From NCBI RefSeq assembly GCF_001428625.1, contig NZ_LMIE01000032.1, positions 241,833 to 305,832 of the forward strand: a stretch of 64,000 nucleotides of DNA, written 5' to 3'. The translations under genes and the position numbers were made by a program. Origin of the DNA: Hydrogenophaga sp. Root209 (GTDB taxonomy: Bacteria > Pseudomonadota > Gammaproteobacteria > Burkholderiales > Burkholderiaceae_C). Below are positions 43,502 through 54,000 of the stretch, piece by piece. A model generated the notes under the pieces. That model worked only from the letters and a program-made list of their open reading frames with translations, was not told the DNA's origin and did not search any database. The number at the start of each line of letters is the position of its first letter. The stretch's first letter is position 1.

Positions 43502-45047
43502 TGAGGTACACCTGCATGGTGTTGATCGACAACGGCAGACCCCTGATCTCGCGGCTGGAGAGCCAGCGTGCGTTGATCCAGGTGTTGCGGCTCAGACCGT
43601 ATTGCGCGCCCACGATGAAGCCCTTGTTGTTGGTGCCGCCCAGGTGGAAGTCGGAATCGTTGAAGGCGTCCAGCGTGGCATCGGCTTCCAGGTAGCGGTA
43701 GGCCAGCGAGAGCTGCCAGTCGTTCTTGAGCAGCATGGCGGGCATGCCCACCGCGACACGCACCATGTAGCCGGTGGTCTGCGGCGTCACGTTCAGACCG
43801 GAGCGCGCGAGCGCCTTGCTGCTGCTGAAGCCGATGTTGCGCACATAGTCGCCACTGACGATCAGGTGAACCGGGTTGTAGAGGTTGAAGTCCACCGCGC
43901 CGGTGAGGTTGAGCACCTGGTAGTCGGCAGCCAGGCCGTACAGATTGGTGTTGGGATTGCCGTCGTTGTCGATGTTGAAGAGCGTGTTGCCCTTCTGCCG
44001 GTAGTCGGGCGCGGTCTCGTTGGTGGTGGTGCTGTTGAAGGCATTGCGCACTCCGCTGATGTTGCGGTAGTCGTACACGCCCAGCCCCACCTTGGCCCGC
44101 AGGTCGTTGCTGGGCACCCATTCCACACCGCCCTGCGCGCCGATCAGCCACTTGCTCTTGGCCTCGTTGCTGAGCGAGCGCTGCACCTCCTGCAACGGGA
44201 ACACCCCGAGTGTGGCAAATGGCCGCCAGACCCGGGCCGCCGCCGTGGGGTCTTCGTACTGCAGAGCCAGTCCGTCGAAGTTCAGATCGTCGTCCCACAC
44301 CAGGTCGGTGCTGAAGAACGGGTTTGGAATGCGCCCGGCCGTGGTGGTCAGCCACGGCAGGAAGTCCTGTGAGCGGCCTTTGAGGAAAGCGCGGTCGAGC
44401 GAGAAGTTGGACTTGTTGTTGAAGTTGCCCAGTGTCTGGTTGGTCGACACCGGTTCGAACTGGCTGCCGGTGGCCAGGCGCAAGCCGGCCGTGATGTCGG
44501 GGGTGACTCGCGCGGTGAAGCCAAAGCGGGCACGCAGGCGGGCACGGTCGCGGTCTTCGAGGGTGTTGTCGATGTCCTGGCCCTGCACCTGGAAGAACAC
44601 CTCGGGCGCATTGGATTCGGAGAACATGTCGCGCTGCAGACCCAGCCGCAGGTCGCCCTCGAACTTGAAGCGGTCCACCCACTCGGGCACCGCGTTCACG
44701 TCGCCCCAGCGCTCGGCCTTGGCCTGGGCCACCACCTCTTCGCGCACCTCGTCGGCGATCTGCTTGCGCACGGACTCCGGCACGAATTGCACGCGCACGG
44801 TGGACTGCTCGGTCTTCTTGGCCTCGGCCACCGACGCCTTGGCCTTGGCCTCGGCTTGTTTGACCAGCGCATCGGCCTTGTCGGCCGGCAACACGCCTTG
44901 CTGCACCAGCGCCTGAATAAGGTTGATCGTGGTCTGCTTGAGCGTCTCGAGGTCCTCTCGCTCGTCGGCCTGGGCTGCACCGAGGCCAACGGTGATCAGG
45001 GCCGCCAGGGTCACTTGGCGCATGGCGTGGTGCAAGGGTCGTTTCAT
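43488..45047 (-). CDS. Putative porin with N-terminal coiled coil
   Basis: About 519 residues. A signal peptide (TLAALITVGLGAAQA), a helical segment of ~80 residues (LPADKADALVKQAEAKAKAS, shown in part), then a porin-like barrel with Gly- and Asp-rich turns and a C-terminal Phe (QVYLNAKF), as for outer-membrane proteins. It resembles the 'putative porin' family. The ATG at 45047 was taken because it begins the signal; the frame extends to 45269. It is 50 bp downstream of tonB. Confidence 0.82.
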   Translation of the reverse strand: MKRPLHHAMRQVTLAALITVGLGAAQADEREDLETLKQTTINLIQALVQQGVLPADKADALVKQAEAKAKASVAEAKKTEQSTVRVQFVPESVRKQIADEVREEVVAQAKAERWGDVNAVPEWVDRFKFEGDLRLGLQRDMFSESNAPEVFFQVQGQDIDNTLEDRDRARLRARFGFTARVTPDITAGLRLATGSQFEPVSTNQTLGNFNNKSNFSLDRAFLKGRSQDFLPWLTTTAGRIPNPFFSTDLVWDDDLNFDGLALQYEDPTAAARVWRPFATLGVFPLQEVQRSLSNEAKSKWLIGAQGGVEWVPSNDLRAKVGLGVYDYRNISGVRNAFNSTTTNETAPDYRQKGNTLFNIDNDGNPNTNLYGLAADYQVLNLTGAVDFNLYNPVHLIVSGDYVRNIGFSSSKALARSGLNVTPQTTGYMVRVAVGMPAMLLKNDWQLSLAYRYLEADATLDAFNDSDFHLGGTNNKGFIVGAQYGLSRNTWINARWLSSREIRGLPLSINTMQVYLNAKF

Positions 45048-45097
45048 GGGATGTCTCGCAAGGGGCGGTGTTTGAATGGAACTCAGGACCGCGTGTG

Positions 45098-45775
45098 TCA
45101 GGAGCGGGTGGAGATGCGCAGTCGAATCGGTTGTGGCATGTCGCCCGGTGCGCCCTCGCGCACGGGTGGGAGGTTGCGCAGGGCCAGGCGCAGCGCCTCG
45201 TCGAGTTCGGGTTTGTCGCTGGTGCCCACCAGCTCGACCCGGGTGACCACACCGCTGTTGTTGACCCACACGTTGACCACGCGCTGGTAGTCGGCGGCTT
45301 CGCGCAGCTTCTTGTCGCGCTGCACGGCGTCGGTGATGCGGTCCTTCACCAGCGCGCCGTACCAGGCGAAGCGGTTGCCACCACCGCCTCCACCGCTACC
45401 GATCAGGTCGCCACCACCCGGTTTGCCCACCAGGCCGAAGTTGTCACCACCACCGCTGCCGGCGGCATCCACGCCCAGGTTCGGGCCTGGCGGTGGCGCC
45501 TCTGAAGGCTGGTCGGGTGCGGCTTCCGGCTTGGGCACGTCGATCTTTTCCTGCTTCTGCTCGGGTGGGGGCGGAGGCGGTGGTGTCTTGGGCGGGGGTG
45601 GCGGAGGCGGCGGCTTGAGCAGCGAGATCTCCTGCACCGTGCGCTTCTTCGTGGGCTCGGTGGGTTTGGACATGACGCCATAGAGCCACACAGCGCCTGC
45701 GATCAACAGGGCCACCAGCAGCACCAGCGCCACTGCGCGGCCATGGCGCCGCAGGAACGAATCGTCCGGTTTCAC
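45098..45775 (-). CDS. tonB: TonB family energy transducer
   Basis: About 225 residues. A single N-terminal membrane helix (VALVLLVALLIAGAVWLYGV), a Pro-rich spacer (KPPPPPPPPKTPPPPPPPE), a Gly-rich stretch and a C-terminal TonB fold (VKDRITDAVQRDKKLREAAD, VWVNNSGVVTRVELVGTS) are present. It would carry proton-motive energy from ExbB-ExbD to the outer membrane. Its start overlaps exbD as ATGA. Confidence 0.92.
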   Translation of the reverse strand: MKPDDSFLRRHGRAVALVLLVALLIAGAVWLYGVMSKPTEPTKKRTVQEISLLKPPPPPPPPKTPPPPPPPEQKQEKIDVPKPEAAPDQPSEAPPPGPNLGVDAAGSGGGDNFGLVGKPGGGDLIGSGGGGGGNRFAWYGALVKDRITDAVQRDKKLREAADYQRVVNVWVNNSGVVTRVELVGTSDKPELDEALRLALRNLPPVREGAPGDMPQPIRLRISTRS

Positions 45776-46182
45776 TTGACGAGTCGCTGTGTTACGAGGC
45801 CGATCTGGTTGAGTTCGAGTCGCCCCAACAGGTCGAGCACTTCAACCACCTTCTCGTATTGCACGGCAGAGTCGCCCTTGACCACGATCGGGAACTCGGG
45901 CGTGCCCGCCTTGAACTGCAGCAGGCGCGCCTCCAGGTCGGCCAGTGTGGCCATCGGGTAGGCGTCGAGGTACAGCGCACCGGTCTCGGTGATGGTGATG
46001 GCGCGCGTGGCCGGCTTGGCCAGGCTGGGGGTGTCGCTGGCCCTGGGCAGGTTCACCTTGATGCCCTGCACCGAGGCTGTCGTCATGAGAATGAAAATGA
46101 CCAACAGCACATACGACAGGTCCAACATCGGGGTGATGTTGATGTCGTCGTAGATCGCGCCGTCTTCCTGGGCTTTGGACAT
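45772..46182 (-). CDS. exbD: ExbD/TolR proton-channel partner
   Basis: About 136 residues, the normal ExbD length. One membrane helix includes the key Asp in NITPMLDLSYVLLVIFILM. The periplasmic domain follows. It lies 11 bp after the ExbB-like gene and overlaps tonB by 4 bp. Confidence 0.93.
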   Translation of the reverse strand: MSKAQEDGAIYDDINITPMLDLSYVLLVIFILMTTASVQGIKVNLPRASDTPSLAKPATRAITITETGALYLDAYPMATLADLEARLLQFKAGTPEFPIVVKGDSAVQYEKVVEVLDLLGRLELNQIGLVTQRLVK

Positions 46183-46193
46183 GTTCGTGTTCC

Positions 46194-47936
46194 TCAGTCG
46201 CCGTAGGTTTCGGCCATCTTGGTCACGAACTCGTCCACGAACACGTTCATGTCGTTGGAGATCGACTTGATGCGCGTCTGCAGGTAGTTGTAGCCAAACA
46301 GCGCGGGGATCGCCACGCCCAGGCCGGCCACCGTGGCCACCAGCGCGGCGGCAATGCCGGGCGCAATCGCGTTCACGTTCACGTCACCCGCCGCGGCAAT
46401 GGCGGCGAAGGTGATCATCACGCCCACCACCGTGCCCAGCAGGCCCAGGAACGGGCCACCCGAGATGGCGATGGTGAGCATCACCATGCCCTTGTCCAGA
46501 CGCTGGCGTTCGCGCGTGAGCTGCGCGTCCAGGCTGGAGCGCACGGCGAGCATGGCGCGCTCGCCCACCGAAGGTGCCACCACGCCGTCGTGTTCCACGG
46601 TGGCGCCCGGTGAACCGTCGGCATGAAAGCGCGACTTGAGTTCGCGCGCGCCGACCTGGAAGATGCGGTGCAGCGGCGAGTCCTTGTACTGATCGCCCTG
46701 CGAGGCCAGTTGATCGAGCTGGCTGGCGTGCAGGGACGGACCCCCTTCGAGCGTGCGCAGGCGGGTGGCGAGTTGGTCAAAGGCCTCGGTGAAGCGGGGA
46801 TTGCTGCGGTCCTGGCGCGTCAGCAGCACCGCCTTGGCCCACATGATGTAGATCGCGATGAAGAACATGAACACGCAGATCACCACCACCACCCAGCCGT
46901 CAACGGTGAGGTTGTTCATGGTGGCCATGAAGTAACCGGTCTGTGCGCCCTGCTCGGTGGTCTCTTCCTCACCCATGCGCACCAACTTGCCCGCCTGGCC
47001 CTGGCTGTCGGCCTGCGCGGCGATCCACGCCTCGGGGCGCTGTTCGGTGGAGATCTGCACCTCGTCGATCTCGCCCACCAGCCCCGCGCCCACGCGCAGC
47101 GCACCTGCGGGTGCAAACGCCGTGGCCACGTTGGCCACCGGTTTGCCATCGAGGTACAGCACGGCATTGGTTCCGGAGCTCACGGCCACATGGCGCCAGG
47201 CATTGAGCGCCAGTGGCGCCCCACCCTGGGCCACCGTGCCGCCTGCGCTCAGCTCCGGCACACCGCCCCGGAGCGACAGCGTCAGGCCGCCAAACGCCAG
47301 CAACTCGCCGTCGGCCCGCTCCGGCTTGATCCAGGCCGAAAACGTGAAGCCGGTGGCCGCCTGCAACGTGGCGTCGCCGACCTGCAAACCCCCGTCGGCG
47401 TTGAGCCGTGCCGATCCACCGATGAGCCCGCTGGGCACGAAGGTGGCGGTGCCACCCGACATGTGATGGCCCGCGGCGGTGATGTCTTGCGGCAGGCCGG
47501 TGGTGTCGCTGAGGTGGTACACGGCCCACTGCGCGGCGTCGTACAGGCCCGATGCCGGCACGGGTTGCGCTGATTCGTTGCCGTAGTACAGCCACACGTG
47601 CTGCACGGCGCTGCTCCCGGCCACGCGCGGCACCTGCACCCACACGAAGGCCAGTTCATTCGTGCTGTCGAAGCGCTCGATGTGGTGCGCGAGCACCGTC
47701 TTGTCGTCCTCGGCCACGAAACGCAGGTCGGAGCCGTTCTCGTTGGCGGCGAGGAAGTCGAAGTTGCCGGTGGACAGGCGCACCAGCACCGGCACACCCG
47801 TGGCCTCGGCCGTGATGCCGGCGGCCTGCGTGTCCAGCGTGATCTTCTTGCGGATCGTCCAGCCCTCGTCCCACCAGGCGTGGGCAGAGAGCGGCAACAT
47901 CAACACGCAGAGGGCGAGAGCAAAAAAGCGTTTCAT
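46194..47936 (-). CDS. DUF2341-LamG-ExbB fusion: proton channel with extracytoplasmic sensor-like region
   Basis: About 580 residues, much longer than ExbB (~240). After a signal peptide, a DUF2341 domain (~55-130: NENGSDLRFVAEDDKTVLAH) and a concanavalin/LamG-like domain (~165-305: FTFSAWIKPERADGELLAFG) are visible. A membrane helix follows (~345-370), then the MotA/TolQ/ExbB domain with GGPFLGLLGTVVGVMITF and ALVATVAGLGVAIPALFGYN. The extra part should face the periplasm and could sense carbohydrate or the exoprotein. The gene is the first of the exbB-exbD-tonB set, 107 bp after tpsA. Confidence 0.88.
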   Translation of the reverse strand: MKRFFALALCVLMLPLSAHAWWDEGWTIRKKITLDTQAAGITAEATGVPVLVRLSTGNFDFLAANENGSDLRFVAEDDKTVLAHHIERFDSTNELAFVWVQVPRVAGSSAVQHVWLYYGNESAQPVPASGLYDAAQWAVYHLSDTTGLPQDITAAGHHMSGGTATFVPSGLIGGSARLNADGGLQVGDATLQAATGFTFSAWIKPERADGELLAFGGLTLSLRGGVPELSAGGTVAQGGAPLALNAWRHVAVSSGTNAVLYLDGKPVANVATAFAPAGALRVGAGLVGEIDEVQISTEQRPEAWIAAQADSQGQAGKLVRMGEEETTEQGAQTGYFMATMNNLTVDGWVVVVICVFMFFIAIYIMWAKAVLLTRQDRSNPRFTEAFDQLATRLRTLEGGPSLHASQLDQLASQGDQYKDSPLHRIFQVGARELKSRFHADGSPGATVEHDGVVAPSVGERAMLAVRSSLDAQLTRERQRLDKGMVMLTIAISGGPFLGLLGTVVGVMITFAAIAAAGDVNVNAIAPGIAAALVATVAGLGVAIPALFGYNYLQTRIKSISNDMNVFVDEFVTKMAETYGD

Positions 47937-48043
47937 GGGAAGACAGAAAAGATGGCGTGCAGCCCGCGGCGCGGGACATGCACGAAAGGTACGAAGGAAC
48001 GATGGCGGTGGCGTTACAAAGGTGGGAAGACCATCCGTTCGGA

Positions 48044-51000
48044 CTACTCGCCAAAGCCCAGCACGTCGACCCGCACCACCGATGGGCGCAGGGCCGAAGC
48101 CATCTCTTGCGCCGCCTTGGCCGATTCGGCCGCCGCCTGGTTGAGCGACTCGACCACCTTGCCGGTGTCGTCACCACCCGAGGTGGCGCCCGACGATGCT
48201 GCCGAGACCGCGCTGGTGTCGGCCACCGGCGTGCCGGCGCTGGAGCCTGAAACAGAGATGTTGTCGGCGCCCAGCACCACCAATGCGGCGATGTTGAGGT
48301 TGCCGGCCCGGATGCCGGCGTCGCCCGCGTTGACTGTGCCTTTGGGCGCGATCAGGTCGACGTCGCCGGCGATGATCCCGTTGGTGGACAGTGCCCCGAT
48401 GCCCGAGCCTGCCGCAGCGGCCTGGATCTCCTGGGTCACATTGCCATCGCTGTCGGTCTTGATCACCGGGGGCGGCACCGCCGTCGCCGTCTTCTTGCCC
48501 TTGCCGGCATCGATGTCGCCCTCGCTCGACCAGATCAGGACATCACCACCGGCGGCGGTCAGCACACGCGACTGGTTCACCAGCACATCGTCCCTCGCCA
48601 ACATGCGGATGTCACCGGCCCCCACGGTGATGATGCCCAGCGGGCCGCTGTCCTTGCCGCTGCCCAGCGGCGTGACCAGTGCCTCTGGTGTGTTGCTCAA
48701 GCCCACCACCACCCCGCCGCCGGGCACCAGCAGTTCGATGTCGCCGCCCTGCTCTGTCTTGATCCGGCTGGCGAACACATCGATCGTGCCCCGGTAGGCA
48801 CCCGTGGCCAGCGAGTTCCCCATGCCCGGAAACACCGTTTCCAGCGCCAGGTAGGCACGCGAGAAATCACCCGCAAACGGGCTGTCCGCGTTGTTCGAAT
48901 CGCGACCGGTTTTCAGAACCCCGGTGAACAGCATCTCGCGCACCCGTGCGCGCTGGGTGTCCAGGTCCGAGGCGGCGACCTGTTGCACCCGCTGCAGGGC
49001 CTGTTCACGCGGCAGTGTGTTGTCGCCCGTCAGCCAGCGCGCCAGCCACAGCGTCTCTTCGCTGAACACCCCGTCGGCCAGTTCGTTGGCGAGCCGGTTC
49101 ACGGCTCCTGCAGAGTCCAGGCCTGCGGCGCCCACACCCGCTGCCAGATGCAGGTCTGCACCACCATCGGGCAACGCGGGGTTGTCCAGCGTGCCCCGGC
49201 TGAGCACACCGGCGGAAGCGCCGAGGTCAATGTCATGCCCCGCCGTCATTTCAAGTCGGCCGGGACCTGACACCGCCACGTAACTGTTGCTCGAACGGAT
49301 CGGACTCAGGGCAATATCGTTTCCGGCCTCCACCACGCTGACGTCGCTGGCCGACACATGCTGGACGTCCATCGGCAGGTTGAGAATGTCATCGCCAGCA
49401 CGAACACCCACCCGCTTGGCCGACTTGAGCACCTGGTTGTTGCCGAGGATCGACCCGTTCACGGCATACAGCTGCACCGGATCGGCATCGTTGGCGTGCA
49501 CCGGCACCGCCGCATGTGCCTGCGTCGATCTGGCGCTGTATGCGTAGCTGAAAACACCCGAGGCCCGGGCATCCGAGCCGGGGTTCACCGCATCGGGCAG
49601 GGAAGCGGTGTCCGACAGCGTGATCCTGGCCGGCACATTCAGGTTCTCGCTGGCCAGCAGCTCCAGCTTGCCCTGTGCTGCCGGGCTGAGCAGCGCGCTG
49701 GACAACAGCGACACATCCCCAGACATTGCAATGGCGGACAGGGAAGGCGGCAGCACCGTCAAGAGCACGTCGTCCGCGTAGGCGCCCAATGCCAGGTTCA
49801 CCGGAGACTTGTAAGCGTTGGCCAGCGACTGCGCCTGCGCGGTGCTGCCGACGCCACCACCAAAGAGCCGAACGTTCCCGGTCGCACTCAGCAGCGATGC
49901 TGAACTGTCTTCGGCGTAAGTGGAAAACACGCTCCACTGCGCGTTCGCTGCCTGAGTCGTTCCGATGTTGAATCCCGCCGTGGACGATTGCACCACCAGG
50001 TGCGGGTTGATGATGGCGTGCACATCCACATCGCCCAGCGCAGTGGCGGTCACCGCCCCGTCGCCCACCGCCAGGATGGTGTGCACGGGTCGGCTTGAGA
50101 CCGAGTAGCCGCTGCGAATGCTGCCACCTGCCTTCAGGTTCACATCTCCCAGATCGGCGTAGTACTGACCGCTCAGCACATCGCCGCCGGCCGTCACGTT
50201 CACATCGCCACCGCCCGTGCGCACGGCCGCCGAGGCATCGGCCACCGATGAGGTGGTGTACCCCTGCGTGGCGGCGGACGCCGACAGGTTGGACACCTTG
50301 CCCCCCGCGGTGATGTTGACATTGCCTCCGCCCAAGGTAGCCACACCCTGCTCGAATTTGTCGAAACGCACCCACCAGGCGGGCTGCGCATTCGCTACAT
50401 AGCTCACGCCATCGGCGCCCAGCTTGCCCTGACGGAACAGCCAGTTGCTGTACAGCTGGGCTGAAGCAACGCCCAGCACATCGCGCTGCGCCGACATCAC
50501 GATGTCGCCGCCACCCTGGCTGAACTGGGCGAGGGCTGGCACGGCAAAGCCCGCCGCTGGCGTGTACCGGGTGCCTGCGGTGTAGACAGCCGAAGCGTTG
50601 GACTTGAGCACGATGTCCTGTCCGGCCGCCATGCGGATATCGCCAGAACCCGTGCGAATGAGCTTGGCCGCGGCCAGCGTCAGGTCGCCCGCCCCCGCCC
50701 GGGTGTTCATCACGTCCGCCGAATTGCCATCGGCACCGGCCACCAGGTTGAACGACCAGGCCTTGCCGCCCCTGACCGTCGCGTCCTGCAACGCGGCGGG
50801 GTTGGCGCCGTCCAGCTTTGTCGCTGTGGAAAAGCCGTCCGACAGGTTGTTGTTGATGTTCAGGTTGCCGCCGGCGCGCAGCGTCAGCACGCCGGCCTCG
50901 CCGCCCGCAGCGGCGTCCTGAAAGTTCCAGTCGGCGCCCAGCGTCATGGCGTCCGCAGAACGGACCTCCACCCCCGAGACAATATGGAACGCCGGGTTGC

Positions 51001-54000
51001 CCGCCTGGCCCAGGCGGCCCTTGATCGCACCGTGGTTGCCGGCGTAGGCGTGGTTGTCGTTCTTGATCTTGGTCAGGCCCAGCGTTGAGCTGCCCTCGTC
51101 GGTGGTCGACACATTGAGGTTGGTCTTGTTGTCGTAAACCCGCACCGCTTCCAGCGTCACCTCGCGGGCTCCTGTGATCGTGCTGTCCAGTGCCGTCACG
51201 GCCACCTCGTTGCCTTTGCGCTGGGCACGCAGGTGCACCTCGCCGCCTGCGCCTCCGCTCACGTCGATCACAGCGCCGGCCTGCAGATCGATGCCCTGCG
51301 CGTCGGTTTCACTGGCCTGTGTGGCCGCGCCGAGTTCAACCCGGCCACCTTCGCCACCCGCAGAGGTGGCGGCTGCTTTCACCCGGGCCGTCCCGGCCAG
51401 CGTGACCGACTGACCGTGCAACGCCACCTGGCCCCCTTCAGCACCCGAGGCCGAAACCGTTCCGTGCACCGTGAGCGCGCCGCCGTCGGCGGTCAGCGTC
51501 ACCTTTTGAGCTTTCACCACATCGGTGGCAGCCACCGTCAATGCGCCGGTTCTGGCACGCAGGCTGCGTTCACCCTCGAAGCCGCCGGCGTTCAACCGTG
51601 CATTGAGCGCGGAGAAGTTGGCCAGCGACTTCGCGTCGATGCGCACCTGGGCAGCCTTTCCGGTCTGGCCGTCCGCATCGGCAGGGGTCTGACCCACCAG
51701 CGTCGCCGCTTCAAGCTCCACGGTGCCCTGCACCGCCGTCGCCACCAGCGTGCCGCCGTCGGCGCCCACGCCACCCGACACATCGATGCGTGCATCCGCC
51801 TTCGCCTCGATCTTGCCGGTCGCGCTGCTCAGCGTCACATGGCCGCCCCCGATGCTGCGGGTCTCGTCGAAGAACGCCACCGAGCGACCCGACACGTCGA
51901 TGTCGGCGTTCGCGCCCAGCGTGACGTCACCGCTCACCGCTGCCAAGGTCAGCGCACCGCCGCCCAGGTCGGCCTGGGTATCAAACAGAACCGAACCCGC
52001 GTTCAGCTCCCAGGCAGCGCCCAGAGAAGTCGTTGCGACCAGTGCCGTTGATGGCGTCATCTTGCCCAGGGTCAACGCCTGGGTGCCGGCGTCCAGCGTC
52101 TGGCTGGCGCCGGTGCTGCCGGTCAGCCGCGCGGTGGTGATCGAAGCCCCGTTGTCGAGCTGGGTGCTGCCGGTGCCCGAAGCCACCAGCTCGTCGGCGG
52201 TGATGCCCACGCTGGCAAAACCGTTCACCGTTTTTGTGCCTTCGCTCAGAGTGAGGGTCTGCGCCTGTACCTCCAGCGATCCGCTGCCCAGGGTCAGTCC
52301 AGCCGGTGCGGCGTTGGGCACGCCCGCGGTGTTGGCCAGGGTCAGGTTGCGGGCGCGCAAGCTGGCGGTCTGCCCCGCCGCACCGAAGCCCGCGAGTCCT
52401 GCGCCTTGCAGCGTCAGGTTCTTGATCAAGGGTTTCCCATCGCTACCGACCCCCCCGACGTCCACATCCCCGTGGAAATCAAACGTGGAGTAGCTGGTCA
52501 GCGCCAGGCTGTCCAGGCTCTGCAGCCCGTCCAGTTCGGCCTGGCTGAACGTCAGGCCATCCACCGGCTGGGCAGGGCTGCCGAAGTTGATGCGTGAACT
52601 GCCCGCGCTCAATTCACCGGCCACGGCAACACCCTCTTTGACAAAGGCCAGCTGACCCGCGAAGGCGTTGTCCTGCGTGGCATCGATGGCGATTGCCTTG
52701 GCCGCCTGAAGCGCGCTGTCGGCTGCGCCGATCAGCGTGCCCTGGCTGCGGTCAGGCGACCCGGTGCGCGTGAAGCTGGCCGACGAGGATGCGGCCCGCA
52801 CGAAGGCGCCATTGCCCGCCGTGCTGATGCTGCCCGCTTTGCCGCCTGCGCCCTGTGCGTTGATGGCGCTGCCCGCGGCCAGCGTCAAGGTGTCCCTGGC
52901 CGCCAGCATCACCTCGGGCGCAGTCAAGGCGCTCTGCGCATCGTTGGCCAGGGTCAGGGTATCGGTCAACACGGTCAGTTCCGTGCCCGTCTGCGAGCGG
53001 GAGCGCGCACCGCCCAGCAACAGGCTCTCGGCACCCAGGTCGTTGATCCAGCCCGTCGCGACCCAAGCCTCGTCCGGGGCCGCCGCATCGGCGGAGCTCG
53101 AGACCCGCAGCTTGGCGGCAGCAATGTCAACGGCCGCTCCCGCACCCCCGGCGGCGCCCTGCGTCGCCACCGTTCCATTGAGCCGCAGGCTATCCGAGCC
53201 CGTGCCCAGGCTCACCACGGCCAGCCGCCCGGCGTCCTGGGGCGAAAAGCGGGAGTCCGCGAAGAACGAAGACGCTGCCGCGAGCGTGTATTCGGACCGG
53301 TCCCGCACCTGGTCCCGTGTGAGCACCTGAATGCCCTGCCAGTCACCCGCACGAGGAGCTCCAGAGCGGCTGTCGGTGAGATAGCCAGAGGCCACCTGCA
53401 CACCGTCCGCGCGGGTGTAGCCGCTTCCTGGCAACACGGGTGATTCGCCCGGGTTCAACCGCACTGCAAAGGCCCCCGGCAACAGGGCGTAGTGCGCAGG
53501 CAGCAAGGTGTAGACGCCATCGGCCAGGCCGTTCACGCCACGCAGGTACACGGCGGCACCTCCGTCGAGGGCAAAGCCTTCCTGCGCATCGCTGGGTGCG
53601 AAGCCATCTGTGTAGCCGGGCATCACCGCGAAGGTGTCTGCCTGGGCCAGGAAATCCTTCGAACCACCGGGCCCCACGGTGAACTCGTAGGCCTGGGCAT
53701 CGCCGCCGCCAGCCACCGAGACCTGGGCACCGGACTGGAAGTCCACCTGGGCGCCCTTGAGGCTGATCGACTTTTCGGGAAGATCCGAAAGAATGTCGCC
53801 GCCGTAAGACCACTCCCGGCCATTCAACACGGAGCCGAAAGGCAGCACGGTGCCAGCCTGGGCAGACACCGAGGTCAGGCTGTCCGGGGCCAGGGTCAGC
53901 GATCCGCTGGCCTCCAGATCGATCTGACCCAGAGGCGCCCAGATGCTGCCTTGCTGCACGATCTGGCCCGCCTCGATGCGCAAGCGACCAAAAGCGGACA

